Positions 23,984 to 32,230 are shown, counted from the stretch's first letter. The stretch is DNA of 58,366 bases from SIG673 sp045638685 (GCA_045638685.1 JAZUBT010000002.1:1-58366), one strand, 5' to 3'. Notes: generated from the letters alone by a model not told the origin. Numbers and translations: made by a program.

Positions 23984-25618
23984 TTAACGGGTAGTCTGAG
24001 CCTCTACAAGACTTTTTCCGCAGTAAATCTCGCGAAGCTTCGGTTTTTCTATCTTACCCGTAGGGTTTCTCGGAACCTTCGCGAATATTATCTTCTTCGG
24101 TCTCTTATATCTCGGCATATCCGCGCAGAAGCGTTCTATCTCCTCCTCGGTGCATTCAACGTCAGGCTTAAGCTCTATTATAGCCGCCGCTATCTCTCCG
24201 AGACGCTCGTCGGGAAGTCCTATAACCGCAACGTCCTTTATCTTATCGTTTGAACGCAGGAAATCCTCTATCTGAACGGGATAAAGGTTTTCACCGCCCG
24301 TTATTATGACGTCCTTTTTACGGTCAACAAGGTAGATAAAACCGTCCTTGTCGCGCTTTGCCATATCACCCGTGTAAAGCCAACCGTCCTTAAGTATCTC
24401 GTCGGTTGCCTTTTGATTTTTATAATAGCATTTCATAACGCCGGGGCCTTTAACCGCAAGCTCTCCAACCTCTTCACCTTCTGCCTCTTTACCGTTTTCT
24501 CCAACGATTTTAGTCTCCCAAAGGTACCCCGCAACACCTATCGCGCCCACCTTGTCGGTGTTTTCAACGCCGAGGTGTACACAGCCGGGGCCTATTGACT
24601 CGGAAAGGCCGTAGTTAGTATCGTACTGATGGTTCGGGAATACCTTAAGCCAGCGGCGGATAAGGCTTGGCGGAACAGGCTGCGCGCCTATGTGCATAAG
24701 TCTCCACTGAGAAAGGCGGTAATCGTTAAGATTAACCTCTCCGCTGTCTATCGCATCAAGAATGTCCTGAACCCACGGTACAAGAAGCCATACTATGGTA
24801 GCCCTCTCCTCAGATACGGCGCGGAGTACCCATTCCGGATTAACACCGCGAAGCAGTACCGCGCGACCGCCCGAAATAAGTGAGCCAAACCAGTGCATTT
24901 TCGCTCCAGTGTGGTAAAGCGGCGGAATACAAAGAAATACGTCGTCTCTCGTCTGACCGTGGTGGTTCTGCTCGGTTCTACAAGAATTTATAAGCGAGCG
25001 GTGGGTATGTAAAATCGCCTTCGGAAAGCCCGTCGTTCCGGACGAAAAGTAAATTGCCGCGTCGTCGTCCTCGGTAAGCTCTACCGCGGGGGGACAGGTG
25101 GAGCAGTAAGATGCCATCTCGTCAAGCCCGTGCGCAAACCCGGGTACTTTTTCTCCTACGAAGAAAAAGTGCTTTATACCGGTAAGCTTATCAAGAACCT
25201 GTGTTACTCTATCGGTAAAATCCGCGCCGAAAACAAGCACCGAAGCGTCGGAAAGCTCCGAGCAATACTGTATTTCGTCGGCGGTGTATCTGTAATTCAT
25301 AGGAACCGCAAGCGCACCCGTTTTAAGTATTCCAAAATAGACGGGGAGCCATTCAATGCAGTTCATAAGGAGAATAGCAACCTTGTCTCCCTTTTTAACT
25401 CCTCTTGAAAGAAGAAGATTTGCAAATTTGTTTGCTTTTATATCAAATTCCTTCCAGGTAATCTCTCTGCGGTATTTTTCACTCGCAGCCGACTCTATAA
25501 GATTAAACTCCTTCCACGTTACGTGGTCCTCGGGACGTCTCGTCGGATTGATTTCAACAAGGCTTACGTCCGTCGGGTGAAGCCTTGCATTCCTTTCAAG
25601 AAGCTCTGTAATTATCAT
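23984..25618 (-). CDS. AMP-dependent acyl-CoA synthetase/ligase
   Basis: The 544-residue product is an ANL-superfamily enzyme that activates a carboxylic acid with ATP and transfers it to CoA. Motifs are the phosphate loop FSSGTTGFPK (191-200), NYGLSE near 350, the hinge GWLYTGD near 435 and the C-terminal catalytic Lys in RNPTGKIEK. The acid is unknown. An odd feature is an internal duplication near the N-terminus: VTWKEFNL (33-40) recurs as ITWKEFDI (53-60) with about 20 extra residues compared with what I expect for the family. A T-box riboswitch and promoter lie upstream, which is unusual for this family. GGAAAGGAA precedes the start. Confidence 0.92.
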   Translation of the reverse strand: MIITELLERNARLHPTDVSLVEINPTRRPEDHVTWKEFNLIESAASEKYRREITWKEFDIKANKFANLLLSRGVKKGDKVAILLMNCIEWLPVYFGILKTGALAVPMNYRYTADEIQYCSELSDASVLVFGADFTDRVTQVLDKLTGIKHFFFVGEKVPGFAHGLDEMASYCSTCPPAVELTEDDDAAIYFSSGTTGFPKAILHTHRSLINSCRTEQNHHGQTRDDVFLCIPPLYHTGAKMHWFGSLISGGRAVLLRGVNPEWVLRAVSEERATIVWLLVPWVQDILDAIDSGEVNLNDYRLSQWRLMHIGAQPVPPSLIRRWLKVFPNHQYDTNYGLSESIGPGCVHLGVENTDKVGAIGVAGYLWETKIVGENGKEAEGEEVGELAVKGPGVMKCYYKNQKATDEILKDGWLYTGDMAKRDKDGFIYLVDRKKDVIITGGENLYPVQIEDFLRSNDKIKDVAVIGLPDERLGEIAAAIIELKPDVECTEEEIERFCADMPRYKRPKKIIFAKVPRNPTGKIEKPKLREIYCGKSLVEAQTTR

Positions 25619-25710
25619 TTTTGACCGTTCCTTTCCTTTGTCAAAAGCTTTTTCTCTTGGTTTTTATGTTGTCCTTGGTATTACAGCGAAGCTTAACGGT
25701 TTGAAAAACA

Positions 25711-26078
25711 AAAAAGCCCTTCCGTAAAACGTCTCCTGTTTTACAGAGGGCGAAAATTTCGCTGTACCACCTCACGTTCGTCAAAGCCTTACGGCTTTAA
25801 CCTCATAAGCGCATAAAACGCTTTGACCTTTTAACGGCGGTCTCCCGTTCCGTTCTACTTAAAACGCGGATTAGCATAAAAAACGCTGTCTTTCTTGGTG
25901 AAAACCTCATCTGAGCTGACTGTTTAACACGTTTTCCGCTACTACCGTTTTTGTTCGGCGGACTGCTCCCGAAATGTATTCAAGAAAGCCTTTCATACCG
26001 TCTCGCAGCTTCCGACGGCTCTCTGAGATGCCGAGGCTCCTCTACTTGTTTTCGATCATCGCATTTAACTGTTTCTGT
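25711..26078 (-). promoter_or_regulatory. T-box riboswitch, probable Tyr specifier
   Basis: Read on the minus strand, the leader has the stem I features AGTA and AGAGAG followed by GCTGCGAGACGG. A GAATACA segment places the codon TAC (25978-25976) in the specifier loop. The T-box sequence is AGGTGGTACAGCGA (about 25774-25761); its TGGT bulge fits a tRNA ending ACCA. A terminator follows: GCCCTCTGTAAAAC with GTTTTACGGAAGGGC, then TTTTTT (25751-25711). Uncharged tRNA should favour the antiterminator and allow transcription of the acyl-CoA ligase and phosphodiesterase genes. The T-box class is secure; the Tyr reading is by eye. Confidence 0.85.
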
Positions 26079-26084
26079 TATTTA

Positions 26085-26113
26085 ATTATACACGCACGCG
26101 AGGTGTTTTTCAA
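26085..26113 (-). promoter_or_regulatory. Promoter of the T-box transcript
   Basis: TTGAAA (26113-26108), 17-base spacer, perfect TATAAT (26090-26085) on the minus strand. Confidence 0.8.
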
Positions 26114-26342
26114 GAGCATTTCCTTTATTTAAATTATTAAAAACAATAATTTTACTCTTTATACATATTTCAAATAACCTTTAAAGTTATCAGTTATGAG
26201 GCTCGCGCTTGTTCGCCGTTATGAATTTGCTGCGCAAAAGTTATGATATAACTCCCCTTGTAATCTTAACCTGCACCGCAGGTGCATCATAGCTACGCGA
26301 AACGTATTATAACTCATAACTTGCCGAAGACAATCATAACTG

Positions 26343-26372
26343 AAAAAAGCACTTCTTTCGAAGTGCTTTTTT
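26343..26372 (-). terminator. Terminator after the Thr-Tyr tRNA pair
   Basis: AGCACTTC-GAAA-GAAGTGCT followed by TTTTTTC on the minus strand, 1-2 bases past the CCA of tRNA-Tyr. Confidence 0.85.
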
Positions 26373-26373
26373 C

Positions 26374-26458
26374 TGGTGGGAGAAGGTGGATTCGAACCAC
26401 CGAAGGCAATGCCAGCAGATTTACAGTCTGTCCCCTTTGGCCTCTCGGGAATTCTCCC
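26374..26458 (-). tRNA. tRNA-Tyr (anticodon GTA)
   Basis: Class II tRNA of 85 nt with a long variable arm, acceptor GGGAGAA/TTCTCCC, anticodon loop CTGTAAA (GTA), T-loop TTCGAAT, discriminator A and encoded CCA. Its ACCA end complements the TGGT bulge of the T-box about 600 bases downstream on the same strand. Confidence 0.95.
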
Positions 26459-26488
26459 ATATATAGCCCGCATTTGCTGTCGGGCTTT

Positions 26489-26563
26489 TGGAGCTGGTGA
26501 TCGGAGTCGAACCAACAACCTGCTGATTACAAATCAGCTGCTCTGCCATTGAGCCACACCAGC
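26489..26563 (-). tRNA. tRNA-Thr (anticodon TGT)
   Basis: A 75-nt cloverleaf: acceptor GCTGGTG/CACCAGC, anticodon arm GCTGA-TTTGTAA-TCAGC (TGT), T-loop TTCGACT, discriminator T, encoded CCA. It is transcribed with tRNA-Tyr, 30 bases apart. Confidence 0.95.
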
Positions 26564-26679
26564 GGATGCGTTAACTGACTAACGGCTATTATTATATCAC
26601 AAACTTTTTCGTTTGTCAATAGGTTTATCAAAAATTTTTATTTTTCTTTTCTGCAGTGTTTTTTGGAAAAACCCTTAGT

Positions 26680-26717
26680 AAAAAAATCCCTTCCGCCGCT
26701 ATACGTCGGCGAAAGGG
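26680..26717 (-). terminator. Terminator after nrdR
   Basis: CCCTTTCGCCG and CGGCGGAAGGG form a stem, followed by ATTTTTTT on the minus strand. Confidence 0.85.
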
Positions 26718-26723
26718 AGAAGC

Positions 26724-27188
26724 TCATTTCTTTTTGGTCTTTTTTCCGCGAAGTCCGCGCAGCGCGTTCATAAAGGTTTCCACGTCCTTAAATTCACGGT
26801 AAACGGACGCAAATCTTACGTATGAAACCTCGTCTATCTCACGAAGCTTATCCATTACCATATTACCTATTTCCTCGGTGGTAATATTCTCTTTAAGATT
26901 GTTTGCAAGCTCGTTTTCTATCTCGGTAACAAGCTCCCTAATCTGCTCATCGGCAACGGGACGCTTATAACAGGCTCGGCGCACTCCCGCTATAATTTTA
27001 TTAGGGTCAAATATTTCAAGCGAACCGTTTTTCTTTACGACGGAAAGCGGCACCGCTTCAATAATTTCGTAGGTGGTAAATCTTTTCTGACAGCTTTGAC
27101 ACTCGCGGCGGCGGCGTATCGTTTTTCCGTCTGTCGGACGGGAATCAAGCACCTTAAAGTCATTACTTCCGCATGATGGACACTTCAT
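26724..27188 (-). CDS. nrdR: Transcriptional repressor NrdR
   Basis: NrdR represses ribonucleotide reductase genes by binding NrdR boxes when loaded with ATP/dATP. The 154-residue product has the N-terminal zinc ribbon (CPSCGS at 3-8, CQSCQKRFTTYE near 35) and an ATP-cone domain (VVKKNGSLEIFDPNKIIAGVRRAC near 50-74). Length and motifs are standard. No NrdR boxes or nrd genes were noticed in the window. Promoter and terminator flank it, so it is monocistronic. Confidence 0.96.
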   Translation of the reverse strand: MKCPSCGSNDFKVLDSRPTDGKTIRRRRECQSCQKRFTTYEIIEAVPLSVVKKNGSLEIFDPNKIIAGVRRACYKRPVADEQIRELVTEIENELANNLKENITTEEIGNMVMDKLREIDEVSYVRFASVYREFKDVETFMNALRGLRGKKTKKK

Positions 27189-27273
27189 ATATCAGCTTCC
27201 TTTCCTTTGCTCTCAGGCGTTCGAAAAAAATTAACACGCCCTCTGTGCTTTTACGTTATTCTCACTATATAGC

Positions 27274-27302
27274 AGTATATCATAATTCCGCCGTTTTGTA
27301 AA
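27274..27302 (-). promoter_or_regulatory. Promoter of nrdR
   Basis: TTTACA (27302-27297), 17-base spacer, TATACT (27279-27274) on the minus strand. Confidence 0.7.
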
Positions 27303-27573
27303 TACTTTTTTTGGAAAAATGCTTATAATATCTGTAAAACTACGGTTCAGGATACGTTTACAACTGCGTTTCGTTTTTTACCTTTCAGCATAAAATGAAG
27401 GTAGGTGGATAAATTTGTCGAAAATTTTAGGCAAGATGTTTTTACTACCGTGTTTAAAACAGCGCGCTTTAAGGTAAAAATAAAAACAGAAACAAAAGTG
27501 CAGCGCCCGTAGCTGAAAGCAGCGGCAAGGCGGCGCTGTCAGCGTCAGAACAAATGAAAGGATGATATTTAAA
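27303..27573 (+). other. Upstream region of mazF, no antitoxin gene
   Basis: These 270 bases hold no open frame with a binding site that could encode a MazE-type antitoxin. A TATAAT at 27324-27329 lacks a -35 partner. Hairpins such as TACCTTTCA/TGAAGGTA near 27380 and AGCGCC/GGCGCT around 27506-27538 suggest a structured leader. Confidence 0.5.
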
Positions 27574-28158
27574 ATGATTGTTAAGCGGGGAGATATATTC
27601 TATGCCGATTTAAGTCCTGTTATCGGTTCCGAGCAAGGTGGGCTACGCCCCGTGCTAATCGTACAGAACGACGTCGGAAACAGATACAGCCCTACGGTTA
27701 TAGCCGCCGCGATAACGAGCAAAACGGGAAAAGCAAAGCTTCCGACTCATATAGACGTTTCAGGCGATTCCGATACCACTCCGGGACTTGCGCGAGACTC
27801 GGTAATACTCCTTGAACAGGTACGCACGATAGATAAAAAGAGACTTCGCGAACGTATAGGCAGACTTGATTTTTACACTATGCAGAAGGTTAACTCCGCA
27901 ATATCGGTAAGCTTCGGTCTTAGCGAAGAACCCGCGCACGCGGCGGTTGCATCTACCGTAAGCGACGTCTTTGTGTCCTCGGTCAGAGCTACCTCGGCAA
28001 ATGGCGAGATACACGCACACACCGAGGAAAGAGAAACCGTCTCCGTCTCTCCCGTAATCTCCGCAAAAAGCGACGAAGCAGCAGTCTCGGACTTACCCAT
28101 TGAAGCGCCCGCAGTAAGCTCCTCCTCGGAAATAAGCGTAGGTACCGCTATCGGCTAA
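27574..28158 (+). CDS. mazF: MazF/PemK-family endoribonuclease with C-terminal extension
   Basis: MazF-type toxins cut single-stranded mRNA at short motifs. Residues 1-118 form the complete domain: RGDIFYADLSPVIGSEQGGLRPVLIVQND (the RG and GSEQ...RP active-site segments), TSKTGKAKLPTHI and VRTIDKKRL. Firmicutes MazF usually ends near residue 116. Here about 76 more residues follow, rich in Ser, Ala, Val and Glu and without hydrophobic core, so probably disordered. No antitoxin gene is adjacent. The start at 27574 (MIVKRGDI) has AAAGGA 11 bases upstream; an upstream in-frame ATG at 27562 lies within that site. The last 24 bases of the gene are repeated imperfectly about 85 bases downstream (near 28223-28248). 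Confidence 0.9.
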   Translation: MIVKRGDIFYADLSPVIGSEQGGLRPVLIVQNDVGNRYSPTVIAAAITSKTGKAKLPTHIDVSGDSDTTPGLARDSVILLEQVRTIDKKRLRERIGRLDFYTMQKVNSAISVSFGLSEEPAHAAVASTVSDVFVSSVRATSANGEIHAHTEERETVSVSPVISAKSDEAAVSDLPIEAPAVSSSSEISVGTAIG

Positions 28159-28251
28159 ACAAAGCTACAACCAATTTCCCCAATAATGACAAAGCGGTAC
28201 CGGCCGCCGTAAAATGCAAACACAGGTGCCGCTGTCGGTCAAACAAAATAT

Positions 28252-28298
28252 AAGGAGCAACACCTGAGTTAAACTCTGATGCTGCTCCTCGTTTTATT
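28252..28298 (+). terminator. Terminator after mazF
   Basis: AGGAGCA (28253-28259) and TGCTCCT (28283-28289) with an inner GAGTT/ACTC pairing, followed by CGTTTTATTT. Confidence 0.75.
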
Positions 28299-28409
28299 TG
28301 TATATACTGCCTATCCCGTGGGCTTTGCGGTAAATACTTTTACTATCTCTCTGCCAAAAAATGTTTATTTTTTATTAATTAAATACCGTGAATTAAATTC
28401 ATAAAAAGA

Positions 28410-28418
28410 TGGTATAAT
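28410..28418 (+). promoter_or_regulatory. Extended -10 promoter for the RNase J leader
   Basis: TGGTATAAT is a perfect extended -10 element. The -35 region is weak (TGAATT, 18 bases upstream). Transcription from here would give a 5' UTR of about 470 nt. Confidence 0.6.
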
Positions 28419-28424
28419 GTATTA

Positions 28425-28775
28425 AGTGTTATTTGTACGTTGTTTTTGCCGCTGAGTGCATTCGATCTGTGGGATACGAAAGGCAAGCGGTAACCTTTAA
28501 GGCTAAGCCGTCTTTAATTACAAAAATTAACCCGTTTTGTAATTTCACGGCTTAACCGTAAAGAAAGCTACATAATAATTTCATAATCTGAAATGCCCTC
28601 AAAAACGTTTTGGGTATCACGGAGATTATGAAGTAACATTCTTACGGATATGGCTTTTTGCACTACCCGTTCTTTTACTTGTTTTATTTTTGTGTATCCG
28701 GAAAAGAAATTTGCCTTTTCAAAATCCGGTAGAATGTGTAAGTAGCGTTAAGGTTTAATAAGAACTAACAACCGG
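28425..28775 (+). ncRNA. Multi-hairpin upstream part of the RNase J leader
   Basis: Four successive long hairpins can be drawn. 28449-28490: CCGCT/AGCGG. 28504-28554: TAAGCCGT/ACGGCTTA enclosing ATTACAAAA/TTTTGTAAT. 28580-28632: TTCATAATCT/AGATTATGAA enclosing CAAAA/TTTTG. 28637-28736: CATTCT/AGAATG and GGAT/ATCC with an inner GGAAAAG/CTTTTC. There is no open reading frame with a binding site. It may be a regulatory leader or a separate small RNA; no T-run ends it. Confidence 0.55.
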
Positions 28776-28894
28776 GATTTCACGAGACGGCTTCCCTAAA
28801 AAACTAAACGGTTTATTGTTAACACCGCTTTGTTAAACACGGGAAATCCGTTCAAGTTTAGCGACTGCCCTTCGGCAGCAGAATGGAGTATATT
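28776..28894 (+). promoter_or_regulatory. Conserved 5' leader of the RNase J gene, shared with proS
   Basis: Blocks shared with 19541-19676 appear in the same order up to the binding site CAGCAGAATGGAG. The outer stem here is ACGG-TTCCC with GGGAA-CCGT, where proS has GAATTTCC with GGAAAATTC, so both sides changed together. CTGCC-CTTC-GGCAG forms a hairpin right before the binding site. Confidence 0.6.
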
Positions 28895-30580
28895 ATGGCA
28901 AAAAAAGAAAAAACAAAGCTTCTTCCGCTACGGGTGTTTTCCCTCGGAGGAATTGACGAAATCGGAAAAAATATGACCGCGATAGAGTACGGCGAGGATA
29001 TAGTAATTATCGACTGCGGGCTTGGGTTCCCCGACGACGAGATGCTTGGTGTTGACCTTGTAATACCAGACATAACATATCTTACCGAAAACGCGGACAG
29101 GGTAAAGGGAATCGTGCTTACCCACGGACACGAGGATCATATCGGAGCGCTTCCATACGTGCTGAAAAGCATCTCTCCGCCGGTTTACGGCACACGTCTT
29201 ACACTTGGAATAGTTGAAAACAAGCTGCTCGAGCACCGCTTTGAAACACAGCCGCGGCTTTACTGCGTTGAACCTGGAGACAAAATCCAGCTCGGCATTT
29301 TCACGGTTGAATTTATCCACGTCAACCATTCGATAGCCGATGCTTGCGCCATCGCGGTTTACACCCCCCAGGGTACGGTTTTTCATTCGGGCGACTTCAA
29401 GCTCGACCTCACCCCTATCGAGGGAGAGGTAATGGATATTGCGCGTATCGGAGAGATAGGAAAGGCAGGGGTACGGCTTCTCCTTTGCGAATCAACCAAC
29501 GTTGAAAGACAGGGATATACCCCCTCGGAAAAGAACGTGGGACGCTCGCTTGAGGATATATTCGCTAAAAACACCGATAAGCGTATAATCATAGCAACCT
29601 TCTCGTCAAACGTCCACAGAGTTCAGCAGATAATTGACATAAGCGCAAGAATGAACCGCAAGGTGGCAATAACCGGACGCTCTATGCAGAACATAGTAAG
29701 CGCGGCAATACGCCTTGGGTATATGAACGTACCGAACGGGGTTCTTATTGATATGGGAGAGATACGGAGAGTTAAGCCGGAAAATCTCACTCTTGTTACC
29801 ACGGGAAGCCAAGGAGAGCCTATGTCGGCTCTTTACCGTATGGCGATGTCGGCTCACGACAAGGTTGAGCTTTCGTCAAAGGATCTCGTTATAATTTCCG
29901 CACACGCTATCCCCGGAAACGAAAAATTTGTAGATAAAATAGTAAACGAGATGTTTAAAAAGAGCGTTACCGTTCTTTACGATACTCTTGTGGAGGTTCA
30001 CGTTTCGGGACACGCCTGCCGAGAGGAAATAAAGCTTATGCACGCTCTTACGAAGCCAGATTATTTCATGCCCGTTCACGGAGAATACAAGCACCTCATG
30101 TGTCATAAGGCGCTTGCCGAGGATATGGGTATGCCTTCAAACCACATATTCGTCTCCCCGGGTATCGGACACGTTCTTGAAATAACCGAGAAAGGTGCAA
30201 AATGGAGCGGAACCGTTCCGTCGGGCAAGGTGCTTGTTGACGGATACGGCGTAGGAGACGTAGGAAACATCGTTCTTCGCGACAGAAAGCTTCTCGCCGA
30301 GGACGGGCTTATAATGGTGGTTACAACGGTTGACAGCAGGGACGGGTATATCGTTTCCGGTCCTGAGCTGGTTTCGAGAGGCTTCGTATATGTACGAGAG
30401 TCAGAAGGACTTATGGAGCAGGCAAGACTTATCGCGATGGATACTCTTAACGACTGTCTTGATGCCAACAACCACGACTGGGCTGATGTTAAAACCCGTA
30501 TAAAGGACGCGTTAACACGCTTCCTTGCAGGAAAGACGGGGCGTAAGCCTATGATTTTACCTGTTATAATGGTTGTGTAA
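28895..30580 (+). CDS. rnj: Ribonuclease J
   Basis: RNase J is the 5'-to-3' exonuclease and endonuclease central to mRNA decay and rRNA processing in Firmicutes. The 561-residue product has the beta-CASP metallo-beta-lactamase core: THGHEDHIGALPY near 74-86, HSGDFKLD near 165, the CASP region with TTGSQGEPMSAL near 310-320 and VSGHACREE near 370, and PVHGEYKHL near 394. The start at 28895 has GGAG 6 bases upstream, exactly as in proS. Only one paralogue is in this window, so J1 or J2 cannot be decided. A terminator follows. Confidence 0.95.
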   Translation: MAKKEKTKLLPLRVFSLGGIDEIGKNMTAIEYGEDIVIIDCGLGFPDDEMLGVDLVIPDITYLTENADRVKGIVLTHGHEDHIGALPYVLKSISPPVYGTRLTLGIVENKLLEHRFETQPRLYCVEPGDKIQLGIFTVEFIHVNHSIADACAIAVYTPQGTVFHSGDFKLDLTPIEGEVMDIARIGEIGKAGVRLLLCESTNVERQGYTPSEKNVGRSLEDIFAKNTDKRIIIATFSSNVHRVQQIIDISARMNRKVAITGRSMQNIVSAAIRLGYMNVPNGVLIDMGEIRRVKPENLTLVTTGSQGEPMSALYRMAMSAHDKVELSSKDLVIISAHAIPGNEKFVDKIVNEMFKKSVTVLYDTLVEVHVSGHACREEIKLMHALTKPDYFMPVHGEYKHLMCHKALAEDMGMPSNHIFVSPGIGHVLEITEKGAKWSGTVPSGKVLVDGYGVGDVGNIVLRDRKLLAEDGLIMVVTTVDSRDGYIVSGPELVSRGFVYVRESEGLMEQARLIAMDTLNDCLDANNHDWADVKTRIKDALTRFLAGKTGRKPMILPVIMVV

Positions 30581-30587
30581 AAGAATA

Positions 30588-30630
30588 AAAAACGGACTAA
30601 TCGGATATCCCGAATTAGCCCGTTTTTGTT
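30588..30630 (+). terminator. Terminator after the RNase J gene
   Basis: AAACGGACTAATCGG pairs with CCGAATTAGCCCGTTT, followed by TTGTTTTTG. Confidence 0.8.
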
Positions 30631-30652
30631 TTTGAAAAAATCAGTTTTCCTT

Positions 30653-30681
30653 AAAACTCTTCGGTTTTGGCAAAATACATT
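30653..30681. repeat. 29-bp direct repeat, copy 1
   Basis: Starts AAAACTCTTCGG and ends AAAATACATT. It is identical to 32006-32034, so the pair flanks the ABC ATPase gene 1.35 kb apart. Confidence 0.85.
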
Positions 30682-30706
30682 GACAATACTGTTTACTGTA
30701 AAATAA

Positions 30707-30737
30707 AAAACGGACACCGAAAATCGGTGTCCGTTTT
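30707..30737. terminator. Bidirectional terminator after the ABC ATPase gene
   Basis: AAAACGGACACCGA-AAA-TCGGTGTCCGTTTT, a perfect 14-bp stem with T/A runs on both strands. Confidence 0.85.
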
Positions 30738-30839
30738 ATAGCTTAATGAAGTTAATTTTCCGCGCTTTTTACCACAAGCATTTGCACACCCGTAGCATCA
30801 AAAAGCTTTTACCGGAAGGTTTTTTCGCGAAGTTTTTAA

Positions 30840-31967
30840 TTAGTGAACTATGCAGCGCTCGGTATCCTTGTCGAATACGTGAACTCTCTCAAGCTCAACG
30901 GCGATTCTGATAGTATCACCGGCTCTGGACTCGGAACGGGGAGAAACTCTCGCGATAAGGTTCTGGTTCTCATCGTCTGCTCCGGAGGTAACGAGATAGA
31001 GGTAAATTTCAGCACCCATAAGCTCGGTAACTTCAACGTTAGCGTTGATGATGGATTCAGGCATTGCATTAAGGTAACGCTCCTCGTCGTGGAGAGCCTC
31101 AGGACGTACTCCGAGGATAACCTCCTTGCCGATGTACTCTTTAAGAGCCGGATTGTTAGCCTTATCTGCGGGAACCTTAAGTACGTTCTCGCCGAATACA
31201 AAGAATACGTTGTCGCCTCTCTGCTCAAGATTACACTTAATGAAGTTCATCTGAGGAGTTCCGATAAATCCTGCAACGAATACGTTAACGGGGAGGTCAT
31301 AGAGGTTCTGAGGAGTTGCAACCTGCTGTACAAGTCCGTCCTTCATAACGACTATTCTGGTAGCCATGGTCATAGCTTCCGTCTGGTCGTGGGTAACATA
31401 TACAAAGGTGGTTCCAAGCTTCTTGTGAATCTTGGTAAGCTCGGTTCTCATCTGTGCACGGAGCTTAGCGTCGAGGTTGGAAAGCGGCTCGTCAAGAAGG
31501 AAGACCTTAGGCTCACGAACTATTGCACGTCCGAGCGCAACACGCTGCTTCTGTCCTCCGGAAAGAGCCTTCGGGCGTCTCTCAAGAAGGTGGGTTATGT
31601 CAAGAATACGGGCTGCTTCTTCAACGCGTCTCTTGATTTCCTCCTTCGGAGTCTTACGGAGCTTAAGTCCGAATGCCATGTTATCAAAAACGGTCATATG
31701 AGGATAAAGCGCGTAGTTCTGGAAAACCATCGCTATATCTCTGTCCTTAGGAGCAATATCGTTAACGAGAGTATCGCCGATGTGAAGCTCACCTTCGGTG
31801 ATCTCCTCAAGTCCCGCAATCATACGGAGAGTAGTGGTTTTTCCGCATCCGGAAGGGCCAACGAGAATGATAAACTCCTTATCCTTAACCTCAAGGCAGA
31901 AGTCGGAAACCGCGGTTACTCCGCCGGGGTATTTTTTGTAGATATGCTTAAAAGAAAGACTTGCCAT
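30840..31967 (-). CDS. Sugar ABC transporter ATP-binding protein (MsmK/UgpC/MalK type)
   Basis: The 375-residue ATPase powers carbohydrate import. It has Walker A GPSGCGKTTT near 38, Q-loop MVFQNYALYPHMT near 82, signature LSGGQKQRVALGRA near 135, Walker B VFLLDEPLSNLDA near 157 and a C-terminal regulatory TOBE/MalK-type domain from about 240. The start at 31967 has AGGAGG 8 bases upstream; a longer frame to 32033 lacks a site. No permease or binding protein is adjacent, as is usual for shared MsmK-type ATPases that serve several sugar transporters. The 29-bp repeat copy lies in its 5' region. Confidence 0.93.
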   Translation of the reverse strand: MASLSFKHIYKKYPGGVTAVSDFCLEVKDKEFIILVGPSGCGKTTTLRMIAGLEEITEGELHIGDTLVNDIAPKDRDIAMVFQNYALYPHMTVFDNMAFGLKLRKTPKEEIKRRVEEAARILDITHLLERRPKALSGGQKQRVALGRAIVREPKVFLLDEPLSNLDAKLRAQMRTELTKIHKKLGTTFVYVTHDQTEAMTMATRIVVMKDGLVQQVATPQNLYDLPVNVFVAGFIGTPQMNFIKCNLEQRGDNVFFVFGENVLKVPADKANNPALKEYIGKEVILGVRPEALHDEERYLNAMPESIINANVEVTELMGAEIYLYLVTSGADDENQNLIARVSPRSESRAGDTIRIAVELERVHVFDKDTERCIVH

Positions 31968-32005
31968 TTTATAAAACCTCCTATGGTTGATTTTAACCTT
32001 TCCGA

Positions 32006-32034
32006 AAAACTCTTCGGTTTTGGCAAAATACATT
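32006..32034. repeat. 29-bp direct repeat, copy 2
   Basis: Identical to 30653-30681. It contains part of a CCGAA/TTCGG hairpin and lies in the 5' untranslated region of the ABC ATPase gene. Confidence 0.85.
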
Positions 32035-32230
32035 TTTACTTGTATAATATTGTATCAAATTTCTAAGAAAAAATAAAGTGTTTAATTACCCAAACTTTTA
32101 TTTTGAAAATTGTGCACTATACCCAAAACAAGCTGCCCGTCCACATTTTTTGATTATTTCAGCGATTTTTTCTCTCTAATAAATTAGAAACAGACATCGT
32201 TTCGGGCAAAAGCGCCTGCTTTTTTAACGC

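Noticed and set aside
26150..26342. AT-rich stretch with repeated ATCATAAC/GTTATGA words
   Set aside because: Short imperfect words around small hairpins; no clear repeat unit or boundary can be defined.
27303..28158. Complete mazEF toxin-antitoxin module
   Set aside because: No antitoxin frame with a binding site precedes mazF, so only the toxin-like gene is called.
30843..32066. 407-codon open frame on the plus strand
   Set aside because: Antisense to the ABC ATPase gene; composition is not protein-like and no start signals exist.
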